Shown here: in pieces, positions 27,418 to 35,998 of the stretch | Layout: every line of letters begins with the position of its first letter | How positions within the stretch are numbered: position 1 is the stretch's first letter | NCBI RefSeq assembly: GCF_017875955.1 | Contig: NZ_JAGINK010000001.1 | Location: 129,001-193,000, forward strand | Direction: 5' to 3' | DNA: 64,000 bases | DNA from: Pseudomonas sp. BP8 | GTDB taxonomy: Bacteria; Pseudomonadota; Gammaproteobacteria; Pseudomonadales; Pseudomonadaceae | Program-made: the position numbers and the translations under genes | Notes under the pieces: generated by a model | Told to the model about the DNA's origin: nothing | The model's input: the letters and a program-made list of their open reading frames with translations, nothing else | The model's database searches: none

Positions 27418-27429
27418 CCTGAAGAACCT

Positions 27430-27546
27430 GGGGCCGCTACGCGCCCCTTTCGCGACACAAGGCCGCTCCTACAGGTTGCGTACGCCTGAAAGCGCCGCAG
27501 TCTGTGGGAGCGGCCTTGTGTCGCGAAAGGGCCGCGCAGCGGCCGC
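27430..27546. repeat. REP-like palindrome, type B
   Basis: Outer arms are ggggccgctacgcgcccc / gggccgcgcagcggccgc; inner arms are tttcgcgacacaaggccgct and its inverse. It lies between convergent chemoreceptor and gbcB genes. Confidence 0.85.
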
Positions 27547-27557
27547 AAAATTACGGA

Positions 27558-28658
27558 TCAGTACTCGATCCGCACGTCCCCCTTCGGCACGCTGCAGCAC
27601 GACAGGATGTACCCTTCGGCCTCGTCGTCCTCGGTGATCCCGCCGTTGTGCTCCATCTCCACCTCGCCGCCCAGCTTGAGCACCTTGCACGTCCCGCAAA
27701 TGCCCATGCCGCAGGCCTTGGGGATCATCAGCCCGACTTTGGCCGCCGCCGCATGCACGGTCTCGCCCGGCCCCACCCGAATGCTCTTGTCGCTGCCGAC
27801 GAACTCCACCAGGTTCAGATCCGAGAGGTCCACTTCCGGCGCATCCGCGGCCTGCTCGGCATGCTCCACCGCATCGGCCTTGGCCTCTGCCGGGGTCGCC
27901 CCGAACGACTCCTCGTGGTAGTTCTTCATGTCGAAACCAACCGCTTCGAGCATGCGCTTGACCGCGCTCATGTAAGGCGTCGGTCCGCAGCAGAACACCG
28001 TGCGCTCCATGTAGTCCGGCGCAATCAACTCCATCAGGCGCTGGTTCAGGTAGCCGCGATAACCGGCCCACGGCTCACCCAGCCCGTGCTTCTCGCAAAT
28101 GATATGCAGGCTGAAGTTGGGAATCCGCGACGCCATCTGCTCGAGCTCGCGGTGGAAGATGATGTCTTTCGGTGAGCGCGCGCTGTGCACGAAGACCATG
28201 TCGACATTGGCGTTGGTGTCATAGAACCAACGGGCCATGGACATCACCGGCGTGATGCCGACGCCGCCGCTCAGGTAGAGCAGCTTGGCAGCGGGATAGT
28301 CGATGGCATTGAACAGCCCCACCGGACCGTGCACCGGCAGCTCGGCACCTTCGTGCATGGTGTCATGCAGGTAGTTGGAGACATGCCCGCCCGGTACCCG
28401 CTTGACGGTGATGGAGAAGCTGTAAGGCACCGACGGCGAGCTGGAGATGGTGTACGAGCGCATCACCTGCTTGCCTTCGATCTCAAGCTCAAGGGTGACG
28501 AACTGGCCCGGTTTGAAGAAGAACATGATTGGCTGGTCGGCCATGAAGCAGAAAGTGCGCACATCCCAGGTTTCCTGGATGACCTTGACGCAGCGCACGA
28601 TGTGGCGGCCATTGGCCCAGGTCTGGGTAGTGACCGGGTTGAGGAAAGTATCGGACAT
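27558..28658 (-). CDS. gbcB: Glycine betaine monooxygenase reductase subunit GbcB
   Basis: The 366-residue flavo-iron-sulfur reductase has FAD-binding MRSYTISSSPS near residue 80 and NAD(P)-binding YLSGGVGITPVMSMARWF. A C-terminal plant-type [2Fe-2S] domain has Cys316, Cys321, Cys324 (CX4CX2C) and a cysteine pair at 354/355. It passes electrons from NAD(P)H to GbcA for oxidative demethylation of glycine betaine to dimethylglycine and formaldehyde. It is divergent from gbcA across a 292-base regulatory gap. Confidence 0.96.
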   Translation of the reverse strand: MSDTFLNPVTTQTWANGRHIVRCVKVIQETWDVRTFCFMADQPIMFFFKPGQFVTLELEIEGKQVMRSYTISSSPSVPYSFSITVKRVPGGHVSNYLHDTMHEGAELPVHGPVGLFNAIDYPAAKLLYLSGGVGITPVMSMARWFYDTNANVDMVFVHSARSPKDIIFHRELEQMASRIPNFSLHIICEKHGLGEPWAGYRGYLNQRLMELIAPDYMERTVFCCGPTPYMSAVKRMLEAVGFDMKNYHEESFGATPAEAKADAVEHAEQAADAPEVDLSDLNLVEFVGSDKSIRVGPGETVHAAAAKVGLMIPKACGMGICGTCKVLKLGGEVEMEHNGGITEDDEAEGYILSCCSVPKGDVRIEY

Positions 28659-28736
28659 GTTCTTCTCCAGCGGCCGACTACCGGCCTTTTATGGCTCCGA
28701 TAATGCTCAAGCCTCGGGCGTAGCACTTTCCTGCCA

Positions 28737-28762
28737 GCGACATCGGCGTGCTTATCGCGACC
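28737..28762. promoter_or_regulatory. Candidate GbdR operator between gbcA and gbcB
   Basis: GCGACAT (28737-28743) and GCGACC (28757-28762) are direct half-sites with a 20-base pitch; ATGTCGC, an inverted copy, lies at 28807-28813. The 28659-28950 gap must hold both divergent promoters. The link to GbdR is inferred from the same half-sites before choX. Confidence 0.45.
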
Positions 28763-28950
28763 AGCCCCAGCCTGCAAGGGCTGGCGCGTCGGAATTCGAT
28801 TCGGCCATGTCGCCCATGGATACGGCTCGTGACCGCGCAAATCGCACACTCCACCGCAAATAGAACTGATGTTTTTGCAGTCAGCCCTGCGGCACCACCA
28901 CAACGATTAGCCACCTTTCGCCGGCCCTTATCGGCCATGAGGATACAACG

Positions 28951-30243
28951 ATGGACGTCACCGCAACCCTGAGCCTGGGCGATCCACTGGAAGCAGCACG
29001 CAAGGCCACCGCCGAGATGCTGCAGACCCGCGAGCGCACCTACTCGCTGCCCCAGCCGTTCTACACCGACGAGCGTCTGTTTCAGATCGACATGCAGGAG
29101 ATCTTCCACAAGGAATGGCTGATCGCCGGAATGACCTGCGAGATCCCGGCCAAGGGCAACTTCATCACCCTGCAGATCGGCAAGAACCCGATCATCGTCA
29201 TCCGTGGCGCCGAGGGCAAGGTGCACGCCTTCCACAACGTCTGCCGCCACCGCGGCTCGCGCCTGTGCACCAGCGACAAGGGCAAGGTGGCCAAGCTGGT
29301 CTGCCACTACCACCAGTGGACCTACGAGCTGGACGGCCGCCTGCTGTTCGCCGGCACCGAAATGGGCGCCGACTTCGACATGAAGCAGTACGGCCTCAAG
29401 CCAGTCAATGTGAAGGTTGCGGGTGGCTACATTTTCATCAGCCTGGCGGAGAACCCGCCAGCCATCGACGAGTTCCTGGCCACCTTGGACCATTACATGG
29501 AACCGTACGACATGGAGAACACCAAGATCGCGGTGCAGACCCAGTTGCTGGAAAAGGCCAACTGGAAGCTGGTGCTGGAAAACAACCGCGAGTGCTATCA
29601 CTGCAACGGTTCACACCCCGAACTGCTGAAAACCCTGCTCGAATGGGACGACACCGAAGACCCGCGCGCCGACCAGGCCTTCAAGGACCACGTCGCGGCT
29701 TCGGCTGCTGCCTGGGACGCCGAGAAGATCCCCTACCTGCACAAGAGCCACGGCCTGCGTAACCGCATCGTGCGCATGCCGCTGCTCAAAGGCACCGTGT
29801 CGATGACCATGGACGGCAAGCAGGCCTGCAAAAAGCTGATGGGCCGGATCAAGAACCCCGACCTCGGCTCGATGCGCATCCTGCACCTGCCGCATTCGTG
29901 GAACCACTGCATGGGCGATCACATGATCGTTTTCACCGTGTGGCCGATCAGCGCGCAGGAAACCCTGGTCACCACCAAGTGGTTGGTGCACAAGGATGCG
30001 GTCGAAGGCGTCGATTACGACCCGGATCAGATGCGCAAGGTATGGGACGCGACCAACGACCAGGACCGTCGTCTGGCCGAAGAGAACCAGCGCGGGATCA
30101 ACTCCACCGCGTACCAGCCTGGGCCCTACTCGCAGACCTATGAGTTTGGCGTGGTGAACTTCATCGACTGGTACAGCCAGCGGGTGCTGGAAAACCTCGG
30201 GGCGGAGCCGGCGCCTTATCTGAAGGAAGTACAGGCTCAGTAA
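28951..30243 (+). CDS. gbcA: Glycine betaine monooxygenase oxygenase subunit GbcA
   Basis: The 430-residue Rieske non-haem iron oxygenase has Rieske ligands Cys98, His100, Cys118 and His121 (CRHRG ... CHYHQW). The mononuclear iron site lies in the block NRECYHCNGSHPELLKTLL with the two histidines. It catalyses N-demethylation of glycine betaine with GbcB as electron donor, the committed step of betaine catabolism. Start ATG 28951. Confidence 0.96.
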   Translation: MDVTATLSLGDPLEAARKATAEMLQTRERTYSLPQPFYTDERLFQIDMQEIFHKEWLIAGMTCEIPAKGNFITLQIGKNPIIVIRGAEGKVHAFHNVCRHRGSRLCTSDKGKVAKLVCHYHQWTYELDGRLLFAGTEMGADFDMKQYGLKPVNVKVAGGYIFISLAENPPAIDEFLATLDHYMEPYDMENTKIAVQTQLLEKANWKLVLENNRECYHCNGSHPELLKTLLEWDDTEDPRADQAFKDHVAASAAAWDAEKIPYLHKSHGLRNRIVRMPLLKGTVSMTMDGKQACKKLMGRIKNPDLGSMRILHLPHSWNHCMGDHMIVFTVWPISAQETLVTTKWLVHKDAVEGVDYDPDQMRKVWDATNDQDRRLAEENQRGINSTAYQPGPYSQTYEFGVVNFIDWYSQRVLENLGAEPAPYLKEVQAQ

Positions 30244-30277
30244 CGTCTAACCCAAGGCCCGATAGCGGCGCCCGCCG

Positions 30278-31084
30278 CTATCTCACTTGAGTGCCTGGTG
30301 GCACTTCTGGTGACCCCTGCCTGATCCGCCGTGCATGTATCGAACTCGGGCTAGGTGACCGGCTGGTTTGAGATCCTGGGTAAGGTAAGCGAAACATTTG
30401 CAACGCATCGACTTCGAGTGGCTTCCAAGGCTTGTGGCCAAACATCTTCCAAGCCTCCATACCACTGGTGACAAGCGATACTCCTGTAAGACCTGCGAGC
30501 ACCCAGGATTGCCACTCCTTGCCTGGCTCCGCTATTCGGCTAATCCCCACACCTAATCCAACGACACCAGAAAAACCACTGACCGCCGACAGGGCCCACT
30601 CCTTTCGGGTTGCCGCAGGGGGAATTGCGGCATCCACTCCTGCGACCGTGAAGCCTGGACTGGAACTGTTGATCTTTCTCAACTTCAGCATTGAGCGCAT
30701 CTTCATCCCGGTGATGAACACACCGAGCAGGTTGGAGAGCACGCTCAAAGCAGGAAAAAGATAATCCTCAACCGCCTGCCCGCTAGGATCGCGGTACTTG
30801 ATTGGATTACCGAGGCAATAGGCGTAGCTGTTGAGCCCGCCCTTGCCGAATGGACTCAGACGATCTGCTGCGTTGAAGCGCTGTAAATGTGGATTGTAAG
30901 TGCGATGGCCATTACCCAGATGATAGTGCCCGGTCAACGGATCAGGCGGATGCCCGGCATAGCCCAGAGCGGGGCCAGTGGAGGCCGCCAACGCACCGTA
31001 GGGCGTATAGGCTCGTGCAGCAAATCCGCTGCCATTCAGGGTTGACTGCTGACGGTCAGTACCGAGCAGATAGGTAGCACGCAT
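30278..31084 (-). CDS. Short RHS-core protein with hydrophobic tail
   Basis: The ATG at 31084 (GAGGG upstream) gives 268 residues. The start MRATYLLGTDRQQ and the core ARAYTPYGAL, LGYAGHPPDPLTGHYHLGNG, YNPHLQRFNAADRLSPF, YAYCLGNPIKYRDPSG are the orphan RHS form, with a 5' part shorter than in the pair at 9.4-11.3 kb. The tail after DPSG has about three hydrophobic stretches (LSNLLGVFITG, SGFSGVVGLGVGISRI, WVLAGLTGVSLVTSG) and looks membrane-active. No known toxin family or immunity gene was recognised. It converges on gbcA. Confidence 0.8.
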   Translation of the reverse strand: MRATYLLGTDRQQSTLNGSGFAARAYTPYGALAASTGPALGYAGHPPDPLTGHYHLGNGHRTYNPHLQRFNAADRLSPFGKGGLNSYAYCLGNPIKYRDPSGQAVEDYLFPALSVLSNLLGVFITGMKMRSMLKLRKINSSSPGFTVAGVDAAIPPAATRKEWALSAVSGFSGVVGLGVGISRIAEPGKEWQSWVLAGLTGVSLVTSGMEAWKMFGHKPWKPLEVDALQMFRLPYPGSQTSRSPSPSSIHARRIRQGSPEVPPGTQVR

Positions 31085-31179
31085 ATTTGTGCCCTCGCTT
31101 AAATACCTGGCAACCTTAGCAACTCGACACAACCCGCATAACTGGCATAAATACTAGGCTTGGCGGCAGCAAGGGCGGT

Positions 31180-31690
31180 TTATCCACAGGGCGCCAAGGG
31201 TTGTTGCCATCCAACATCGCTTAACACCCGACGTTCGACTGTTCAAATTTTGATCAAAACACTACAGCCCCTGGTAGCGAAGGGCTGCAGCAATGACCGA
31301 ACACGTTGTCCACAGAGAGACCAACAGACTTTGTGTGCAAAACTTGCCGCGCTGAAAAAAGACTTGTGGATAACCGTGCGAGGCCGCTGGTAGTGCTGGC
31401 TTTACTGGATTTATCGGCGAATCGATCAATTTCTGATCAATCCTTTGCAGCCCTTGCCCAGCGTGCCTTTCAGCCGATGCCCAACACGTTATCCACAGAG
31501 CCGCCAACAGCGATTGTGGGCAAAATCTTAGGACCACCGCATTCGAGAAATAAAAAAGCCATGGAAATCCATGGCTTAAGTTGATCGTTTTTTGACCATA
31601 CCTCTACAGCACTTGGATTCATTGGCCTGTAGCGATGCACAAACACTTTATCCACAGAGTGGCGAACAGAGATTGTGTGTAAGCGTCAGC
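31180..31690. repeat. Non-coding segment with three iteron-like units and five DnaA-box sequences
   Basis: Exact TTATCCACA occurs at 31180-31188, 31489-31497 and 31648-31656, its reverse at 31365-31373, and TTGTCCACA at 31306-31314. Three units share the pattern TGATC(A)...TACAGC...CAACACGTTATCCACAGAG NNN C-AACAG NNN TTGTGTGCAAA, around 31250-31345, 31430-31535 and 31578-31680. Each unit holds the box plus a degenerate inverted box (TTGTGNGCA). No gene was found in 31085-31857. The array could titrate or load DnaA. Confidence 0.65.
31550..31577 (-). terminator. Rho-independent terminator, minus strand
   Basis: AAGCCATGGA-TT-TCCATGGCTT followed by a T-run on the minus strand forms a strong terminator. 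It lies 280 bases beyond the etfB stop, within the iteron-like region, and may end the dgc-etf transcript or a small RNA from 31580-31700. Confidence 0.75.
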
Positions 31691-31715
31691 GGTTGGCCCG
31701 TGAAAATACTAAACA

Positions 31716-31819
31716 GCCTGTAGGCGCGGGCTTGCCCCGCGAACACCGGCAAAGCCGGTGCCCTACATATTGGCCGTCTGGACTGGCCTCTTCGCGGGGC
31801 AAGCCCGCTCCTACAGGGT
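31716..31819. repeat. REP pair (type A, inverted)
   Basis: Two inverted copies are separated by a spacer that itself contains a short palindrome (caccggcaaagccggtg). It lies just downstream of etfB. Confidence 0.85.
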
Positions 31820-31857
31820 CTTGCGCGATAAATGAGCGCGCGAGGGGCTCAGCCTGT

Positions 31858-32628
31858 TCAGCGTAATACCCCCTCCTCCACCAACAACTTGAGAATCGCC
31901 TCGGCGCCCTCCTGTGGAGAAACATCCTTGAGTACCTTGCCCCCGCCGCCACTGGCCTTGGCCGTGGCAGCCTTCATCCGGTCAGCGCCGCTCTTCGCCT
32001 TGATCACCTTGAGTCGCTTGGGTCGCGGTCGCGCCGGTTGCAGTTCGGCATCGGCCAACAGGGCATCGTCCACCACCTCAACATTGCGCGCCGCCAATGC
32101 ACCACGGCGGGCCGGGCCGAAAGCGCTCTGGCGCGGCTTTGGCGCGGCGTTATCCACAGCCGCCAGCAACGGCAGGCGCACTTTCAAACGACGCCGCTGG
32201 CCCCGCGGCAAGGCCTGCAAGACCTGCGCGGTGCCGTTCTCGATTGACTCGACCTCAGCCAAACCAACGATCAGCGGCCAGCCCAGCTTCTCCGCCAGCA
32301 AGAACGGCAGCATGCCCGAGCCCTCGCCGGTCTCTGCCTGGCTGCCGGTCAGCACCAGTTGCGCGCCCGCCTCACGCAGGTAATCACCCAGCACCTCGAG
32401 CACATCTGCGCCGGCGGGCTGTTCCAACACATCGAGATGCTCCAGGCCCATGCCCAGGTAGGCACGCAAGGCTTCCTCACGGGGATCACCGGCATGCACC
32501 ACCTGCAAGTTATCCCCAGCCAGCTGCAAGCCCAGTTCCACCGCGCGGGCATCCTGCTCGGCACGCCGCGTGCGCCCGGAGCTGGGGTGAGCGCCAATGG
32601 AGACCAGGCTGATGACTTTGGTACTCAT
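31858..32628 (-). CDS. etfB: Electron transfer flavoprotein beta subunit (dimethylglycine pathway)
   Basis: The 256-residue ETF beta-family protein has VVHAGDPREEALRAYLGMGLEHLDVL and ADVLEVLGDYLREAGAQLVLTGSQAETGEGSGMLP, the latter corresponding to the nucleotide-contacting loop. Being last in the dgcA-dgcB-etfA-etfB run, it most likely takes electrons from dimethylglycine demethylation. The sequence differs from the housekeeping ETF pattern, fitting a dedicated ETF. A TTATCCACA box lies in its coding region at 32150-32158. Confidence 0.9.
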   Translation of the reverse strand: MSTKVISLVSIGAHPSSGRTRRAEQDARAVELGLQLAGDNLQVVHAGDPREEALRAYLGMGLEHLDVLEQPAGADVLEVLGDYLREAGAQLVLTGSQAETGEGSGMLPFLLAEKLGWPLIVGLAEVESIENGTAQVLQALPRGQRRRLKVRLPLLAAVDNAAPKPRQSAFGPARRGALAARNVEVVDDALLADAELQPARPRPKRLKVIKAKSGADRMKAATAKASGGGGKVLKDVSPQEGAEAILKLLVEEGVLR

Positions 32629-32638
32629 GCTCGTGTCC

Positions 32639-33871
32639 TTATGCCGCGTCGCGCTGGGCGCCGTTGCGGTAGTTATCCACAGCGTCGATCAGGGCCTGAA
32701 GAATCGCCGCGCTGTCGCCAATCACCGACAGGTCAGCCCGTTTGATCATGTCGCAGCCAGGGTCCATGTTCACCGCGACCACCTTGTCGCAGGCGCCGAT
32801 GCCCTGCAGGTGCTGGATCGCGCCAGAGATACCCACAGCCACATAGACCCGCGCCGTGACCCAGGTACCGGTCGCGCCGACCTGGCGCGTGCGCGGCATG
32901 AAGCCGTCGTCCACCGCCACCCGCGAAGCACCTTCGGTCGCGCCCAAGGCGGCGGTCGCCCTGTGGAAAAGATCCCAGTCCTTGACGCCGTTGCCGCCCG
33001 ACACGATGAATTCGGACTCGGCCATGGCGATTGCCGCCGGGTCGACGGCCACCGGGCCGAGATCGTCGATACGCGACAAGCTGCGCGCGACGTTTGTGGA
33101 TAACTCGACCGGGAGCGCTTCGTGGCGGGTTTCGTTGACCGGCTCGGCGCACTCGGCAGCGGCCAGGATCAACCGTGCCATGCCGCGCTGAATGTCTTGC
33201 TGACCAGCGCCCGCGCGGCCGATGCATTGGCCGTCCTTGACCTGCCAGACCCGCGTCGCCGGGCGCTCGCCCATGGCCGCGGCCAGGCGCCGACCGAGCT
33301 CGCCACCGCCGGTGCGGCTGTCGGGCAGCAGCCAGTGGCGCGGGCTGAACTGGTTATCCACAGCGCGCAGGCCCTGCACCAGTTGCTCCGGCGCGTAGCC
33401 CTGGAATTCCTCGCCGTCGATGACCAAGAGGCGATCGACGCCAGCTGTGGAAAAGTTGCTTTCCTTGTGTTCGCCAAAGACGATCGCCAGCACCGCGCCG
33501 TCGCTGCCGGCGAGGCTATGGGCGAGGCCGAGCAGGTCACGGTCATGGCTGCCGAGGCGCCCACCGATCATGTCCGGCACCACGGCGATGTAGAACGCCG
33601 GGGCTGCCACCTGGTGCAACGGCAACTGAACTTCGGCGGCGGCCGTGCGCCGGCCGCCGACAGCGGTGCCCTGCTGGGCGCCGCTACGGTCGATGCGCTT
33701 GAGGCCGCTGGGGCCAATGAAGCCTGCCGCAATCGCATGAGGGTTCTTGCGGATCAAGCCGTTCGGCCCCATCCAGCGGGTCTGTTGCGTCTGCATCGCC
33801 GCATGCAGCGGATGCAGACGGTTGCGGGCGATCCACTCAGCGCGTGGGTCGCGGCGGATGATGTCGCTCAT
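32639..33871 (-). CDS. etfA: Electron transfer flavoprotein alpha subunit (dimethylglycine pathway)
   Basis: The 410 residues make it longer than standard EtfA (about 310), with an N-terminal extension of roughly 90 residues. The C-terminal FAD domain shows VGATGTWVTARVYVAVGISGAIQHLQG and VNMDPGCDMIKRADLSVIGD, the ETF-alpha signature. It overlaps dgcB by one base and precedes etfB by 10. Several DnaA-box sequences lie inside it (32673, 33095, 33354 and variants at 32962 and 33446), some encoded by unusual codons such as TTA and AGG. Confidence 0.92.
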   Translation of the reverse strand: MSDIIRRDPRAEWIARNRLHPLHAAMQTQQTRWMGPNGLIRKNPHAIAAGFIGPSGLKRIDRSGAQQGTAVGGRRTAAAEVQLPLHQVAAPAFYIAVVPDMIGGRLGSHDRDLLGLAHSLAGSDGAVLAIVFGEHKESNFSTAGVDRLLVIDGEEFQGYAPEQLVQGLRAVDNQFSPRHWLLPDSRTGGGELGRRLAAAMGERPATRVWQVKDGQCIGRAGAGQQDIQRGMARLILAAAECAEPVNETRHEALPVELSTNVARSLSRIDDLGPVAVDPAAIAMAESEFIVSGGNGVKDWDLFHRATAALGATEGASRVAVDDGFMPRTRQVGATGTWVTARVYVAVGISGAIQHLQGIGACDKVVAVNMDPGCDMIKRADLSVIGDSAAILQALIDAVDNYRNGAQRDAA

Positions 33872-35823
33872 CAGTGCACCTCCGCAGGTTCACGTTTGGC
33901 CACTTGTGGCTTTGGGGCAGGCGCGGCGTCCTCTTCGATCAGGACGTCTGCCACCAGTTCGGCGAGGTCCTTGATCTGCGGGCGCGGTTCGACCACGCCT
34001 TCGAGCATCGCCGTGCACTGCGGGCAGCCGACCGCGACCAGTTCGGCCTGAGTTTCGCGTATGTCGTCCATGCGCATGTCGGGGATCCGTTGCTTGCCCG
34101 GGATGTCGGTGATCGGCGCACCGCCGCCACCGCCGCAGCAGCGCGAGCGGAAGCCCGAACGCTCCATCTCGCGGACCTCGATGCCGAGTGCACGAAGTAC
34201 CTCACGCGGGGCTTCGTACTCGCCGTTGTAGCGGCCCAGGTAGCACGGGTCGTGATAGGTCACGCTGCCGCCCTTGTGCTGGCCGAGGTTGAGCTTGTTG
34301 GCGGCGATCAGTTCAGCGATATAGGTGCTGTGGTGCTGCACCTCATAGTTGCCACCGAGTGCGCCATATTCGTTTTTCAGGACATGGAAGCTGTGCGGGT
34401 CGCAGGTGACGATGCGCTGGAAGCGGTACTTGGCCAGGGTCTGGATATTGCGCTTGGCCAGCGACTGGAAGGTCGCTTCGTCGCCCAGGCGCCGCGCTAC
34501 GTCACCGCTGTCGCGTTCCTCCAGGCCGAGCACGGCGAAGTCCACGCCAGAGGCCTTGAGCACTTTGACAAAGGCGCGCAGGGTGCGCTGGTTGCGCATG
34601 TCGAAGGCGCCATCACCGACCCAGAACAGCACCTCGGTGCTGTTCACATCCGCCAGCAGCTGCATGTTCAGGTCGGCAGCCCAGTTCATCCGCCCACCCG
34701 GGTTGAAGCCGCCGGGGTTGTCGGTGGCGATCAGGTTGTCGAGCACTTCAGCGCCTTTGTTCGGCGTCGCGCCTTTTTCCAGAGTCAGGTGGCGGCGCAT
34801 GTCGACGATGGCATCGACGTGCTCGATCATCATCGGGCACTCCTCGACGCAGGCGCGGCAAGTGGTGCACGACCAGAGGGTTTCGGCGTCGACCAGACCA
34901 TTGACGATCGGCTGGTGCGGATGGCCGCCATGCTCGCCGATCGGCTTGCCCGGATACGGGCTGCCGGCAAACTTGGCGTCGGTGCCGCCGGCCAGGCCGA
35001 TGACCATGTCCTGGATGAGTTTTTTCGGATTCAGCGGCTGGCCGGCGGCAAACGCCGGGCACATCGCTTCACATTTGCCGCACTGCACGCAGGCATCGAA
35101 GCCGAGCAGCTGGTTCCAGGTGAAATCGACCGGTTTGGCCACGCCCAGAGGGGCGTTGGGGTCTTCCAGGTCGAGCGGTTTCAAGCCGGTCGAGCGGCCG
35201 CCGCCAAAGCGCTCGGCGCGGCGGTGCCAGGCCAGGTGCAGGGCACCGGCAAAAGCGTGCTTCATCGGCCCGCCCCAGGTCATGCCGAAGAACAGCTCGG
35301 ACACACCCCACAGCACGCCAAGCCCGAGCACCGCGACCATCACCCATCCACCGGTGCCTGCGGGGAGGATGCCGGCGACCGGCAAGGTGGCGATGAAGAA
35401 GCTGCCAGCAAATACCAGCAAGCTCTTGGGCAGGCGCATCCACGGGCCTTTGGACAGGCGCGCAGGGGGATTGAGCCGGCGTTTGAAGACGAACAGGGCG
35501 CCGGTGAACATGATCACCGTGGCCAACAACAAGGCATAGCCGAGGATCTTGCTCTGCAAGCCGAAGCCATGCACCAGAATCGCCAGGGCTGCCGACAGGA
35601 CGAAGCCACCAGCCGTGGCCACGTGGGTATTGGACATGTATTTGTCGCGCTCGACCACATGGTGCAGGTCGACCAGATAGCGGCGCGGCATGGCCAGCAG
35701 CCCAGCGAGCAGGTTGACCTTGGACGGCCGGCCACGGCGCCACATGCGCACCCGGCGCACGGCGCCGAGCACTGCCAGGCCAAGGGCAGCGAACAGCAGA
35801 ACAGGTAGAAGGGTGTTCAACAT
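33871..35823 (-). CDS. dgcB: Dimethylglycine demethylation protein DgcB (membrane iron-sulfur protein)
   Basis: The ATG at 35823 (MLNTLLPVLL) gives 650 residues. The N-terminal third has several membrane helices (for example LPVLLFAALGLAVLGAV, ILGYALLLATVIMFTGALFVF). The middle carries two [4Fe-4S] motifs, CVQCGKCEAMCP and CTTCRACVEECP. The C-terminal third has CCG-type cysteine motifs (HDPCYLGRYNG, RSRCCGGGGGAP). The layout suggests electron transfer between DgcA, the ETF and the quinone pool. GGGAG for ribosome binding lies inside a GGGAG-C-CTCCC hairpin touching the ATG. Confidence 0.93.
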   Translation of the reverse strand: MLNTLLPVLLFAALGLAVLGAVRRVRMWRRGRPSKVNLLAGLLAMPRRYLVDLHHVVERDKYMSNTHVATAGGFVLSAALAILVHGFGLQSKILGYALLLATVIMFTGALFVFKRRLNPPARLSKGPWMRLPKSLLVFAGSFFIATLPVAGILPAGTGGWVMVAVLGLGVLWGVSELFFGMTWGGPMKHAFAGALHLAWHRRAERFGGGRSTGLKPLDLEDPNAPLGVAKPVDFTWNQLLGFDACVQCGKCEAMCPAFAAGQPLNPKKLIQDMVIGLAGGTDAKFAGSPYPGKPIGEHGGHPHQPIVNGLVDAETLWSCTTCRACVEECPMMIEHVDAIVDMRRHLTLEKGATPNKGAEVLDNLIATDNPGGFNPGGRMNWAADLNMQLLADVNSTEVLFWVGDGAFDMRNQRTLRAFVKVLKASGVDFAVLGLEERDSGDVARRLGDEATFQSLAKRNIQTLAKYRFQRIVTCDPHSFHVLKNEYGALGGNYEVQHHSTYIAELIAANKLNLGQHKGGSVTYHDPCYLGRYNGEYEAPREVLRALGIEVREMERSGFRSRCCGGGGGAPITDIPGKQRIPDMRMDDIRETQAELVAVGCPQCTAMLEGVVEPRPQIKDLAELVADVLIEEDAAPAPKPQVAKREPAEVH

Positions 35824-35881
35824 GGGAGGCTCCCACAACAGCGGTTGCAAGGGGTTCAGGCCCCTGGAATCCTGCACTGCC

Positions 35882-35975
35882 CCTGTAGGAGCGGGCTTGC
35901 CCCGCGAATGCGTCAGTTCAGACAACCGAGTTGTTCGTGCTGACGCATTCGCGGGGCAAGCCCGCTCCTACAAGG
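35882..35975. repeat. REP pair inside the dgc operon
   Basis: Inverted type A copies lie between dgcA and dgcB with arms extended by tgcgtcag / ctgacgca. Confidence 0.88.
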
Positions 35976-35998
35976 GCCAGTGTGTAGCGAGCTGGCGA

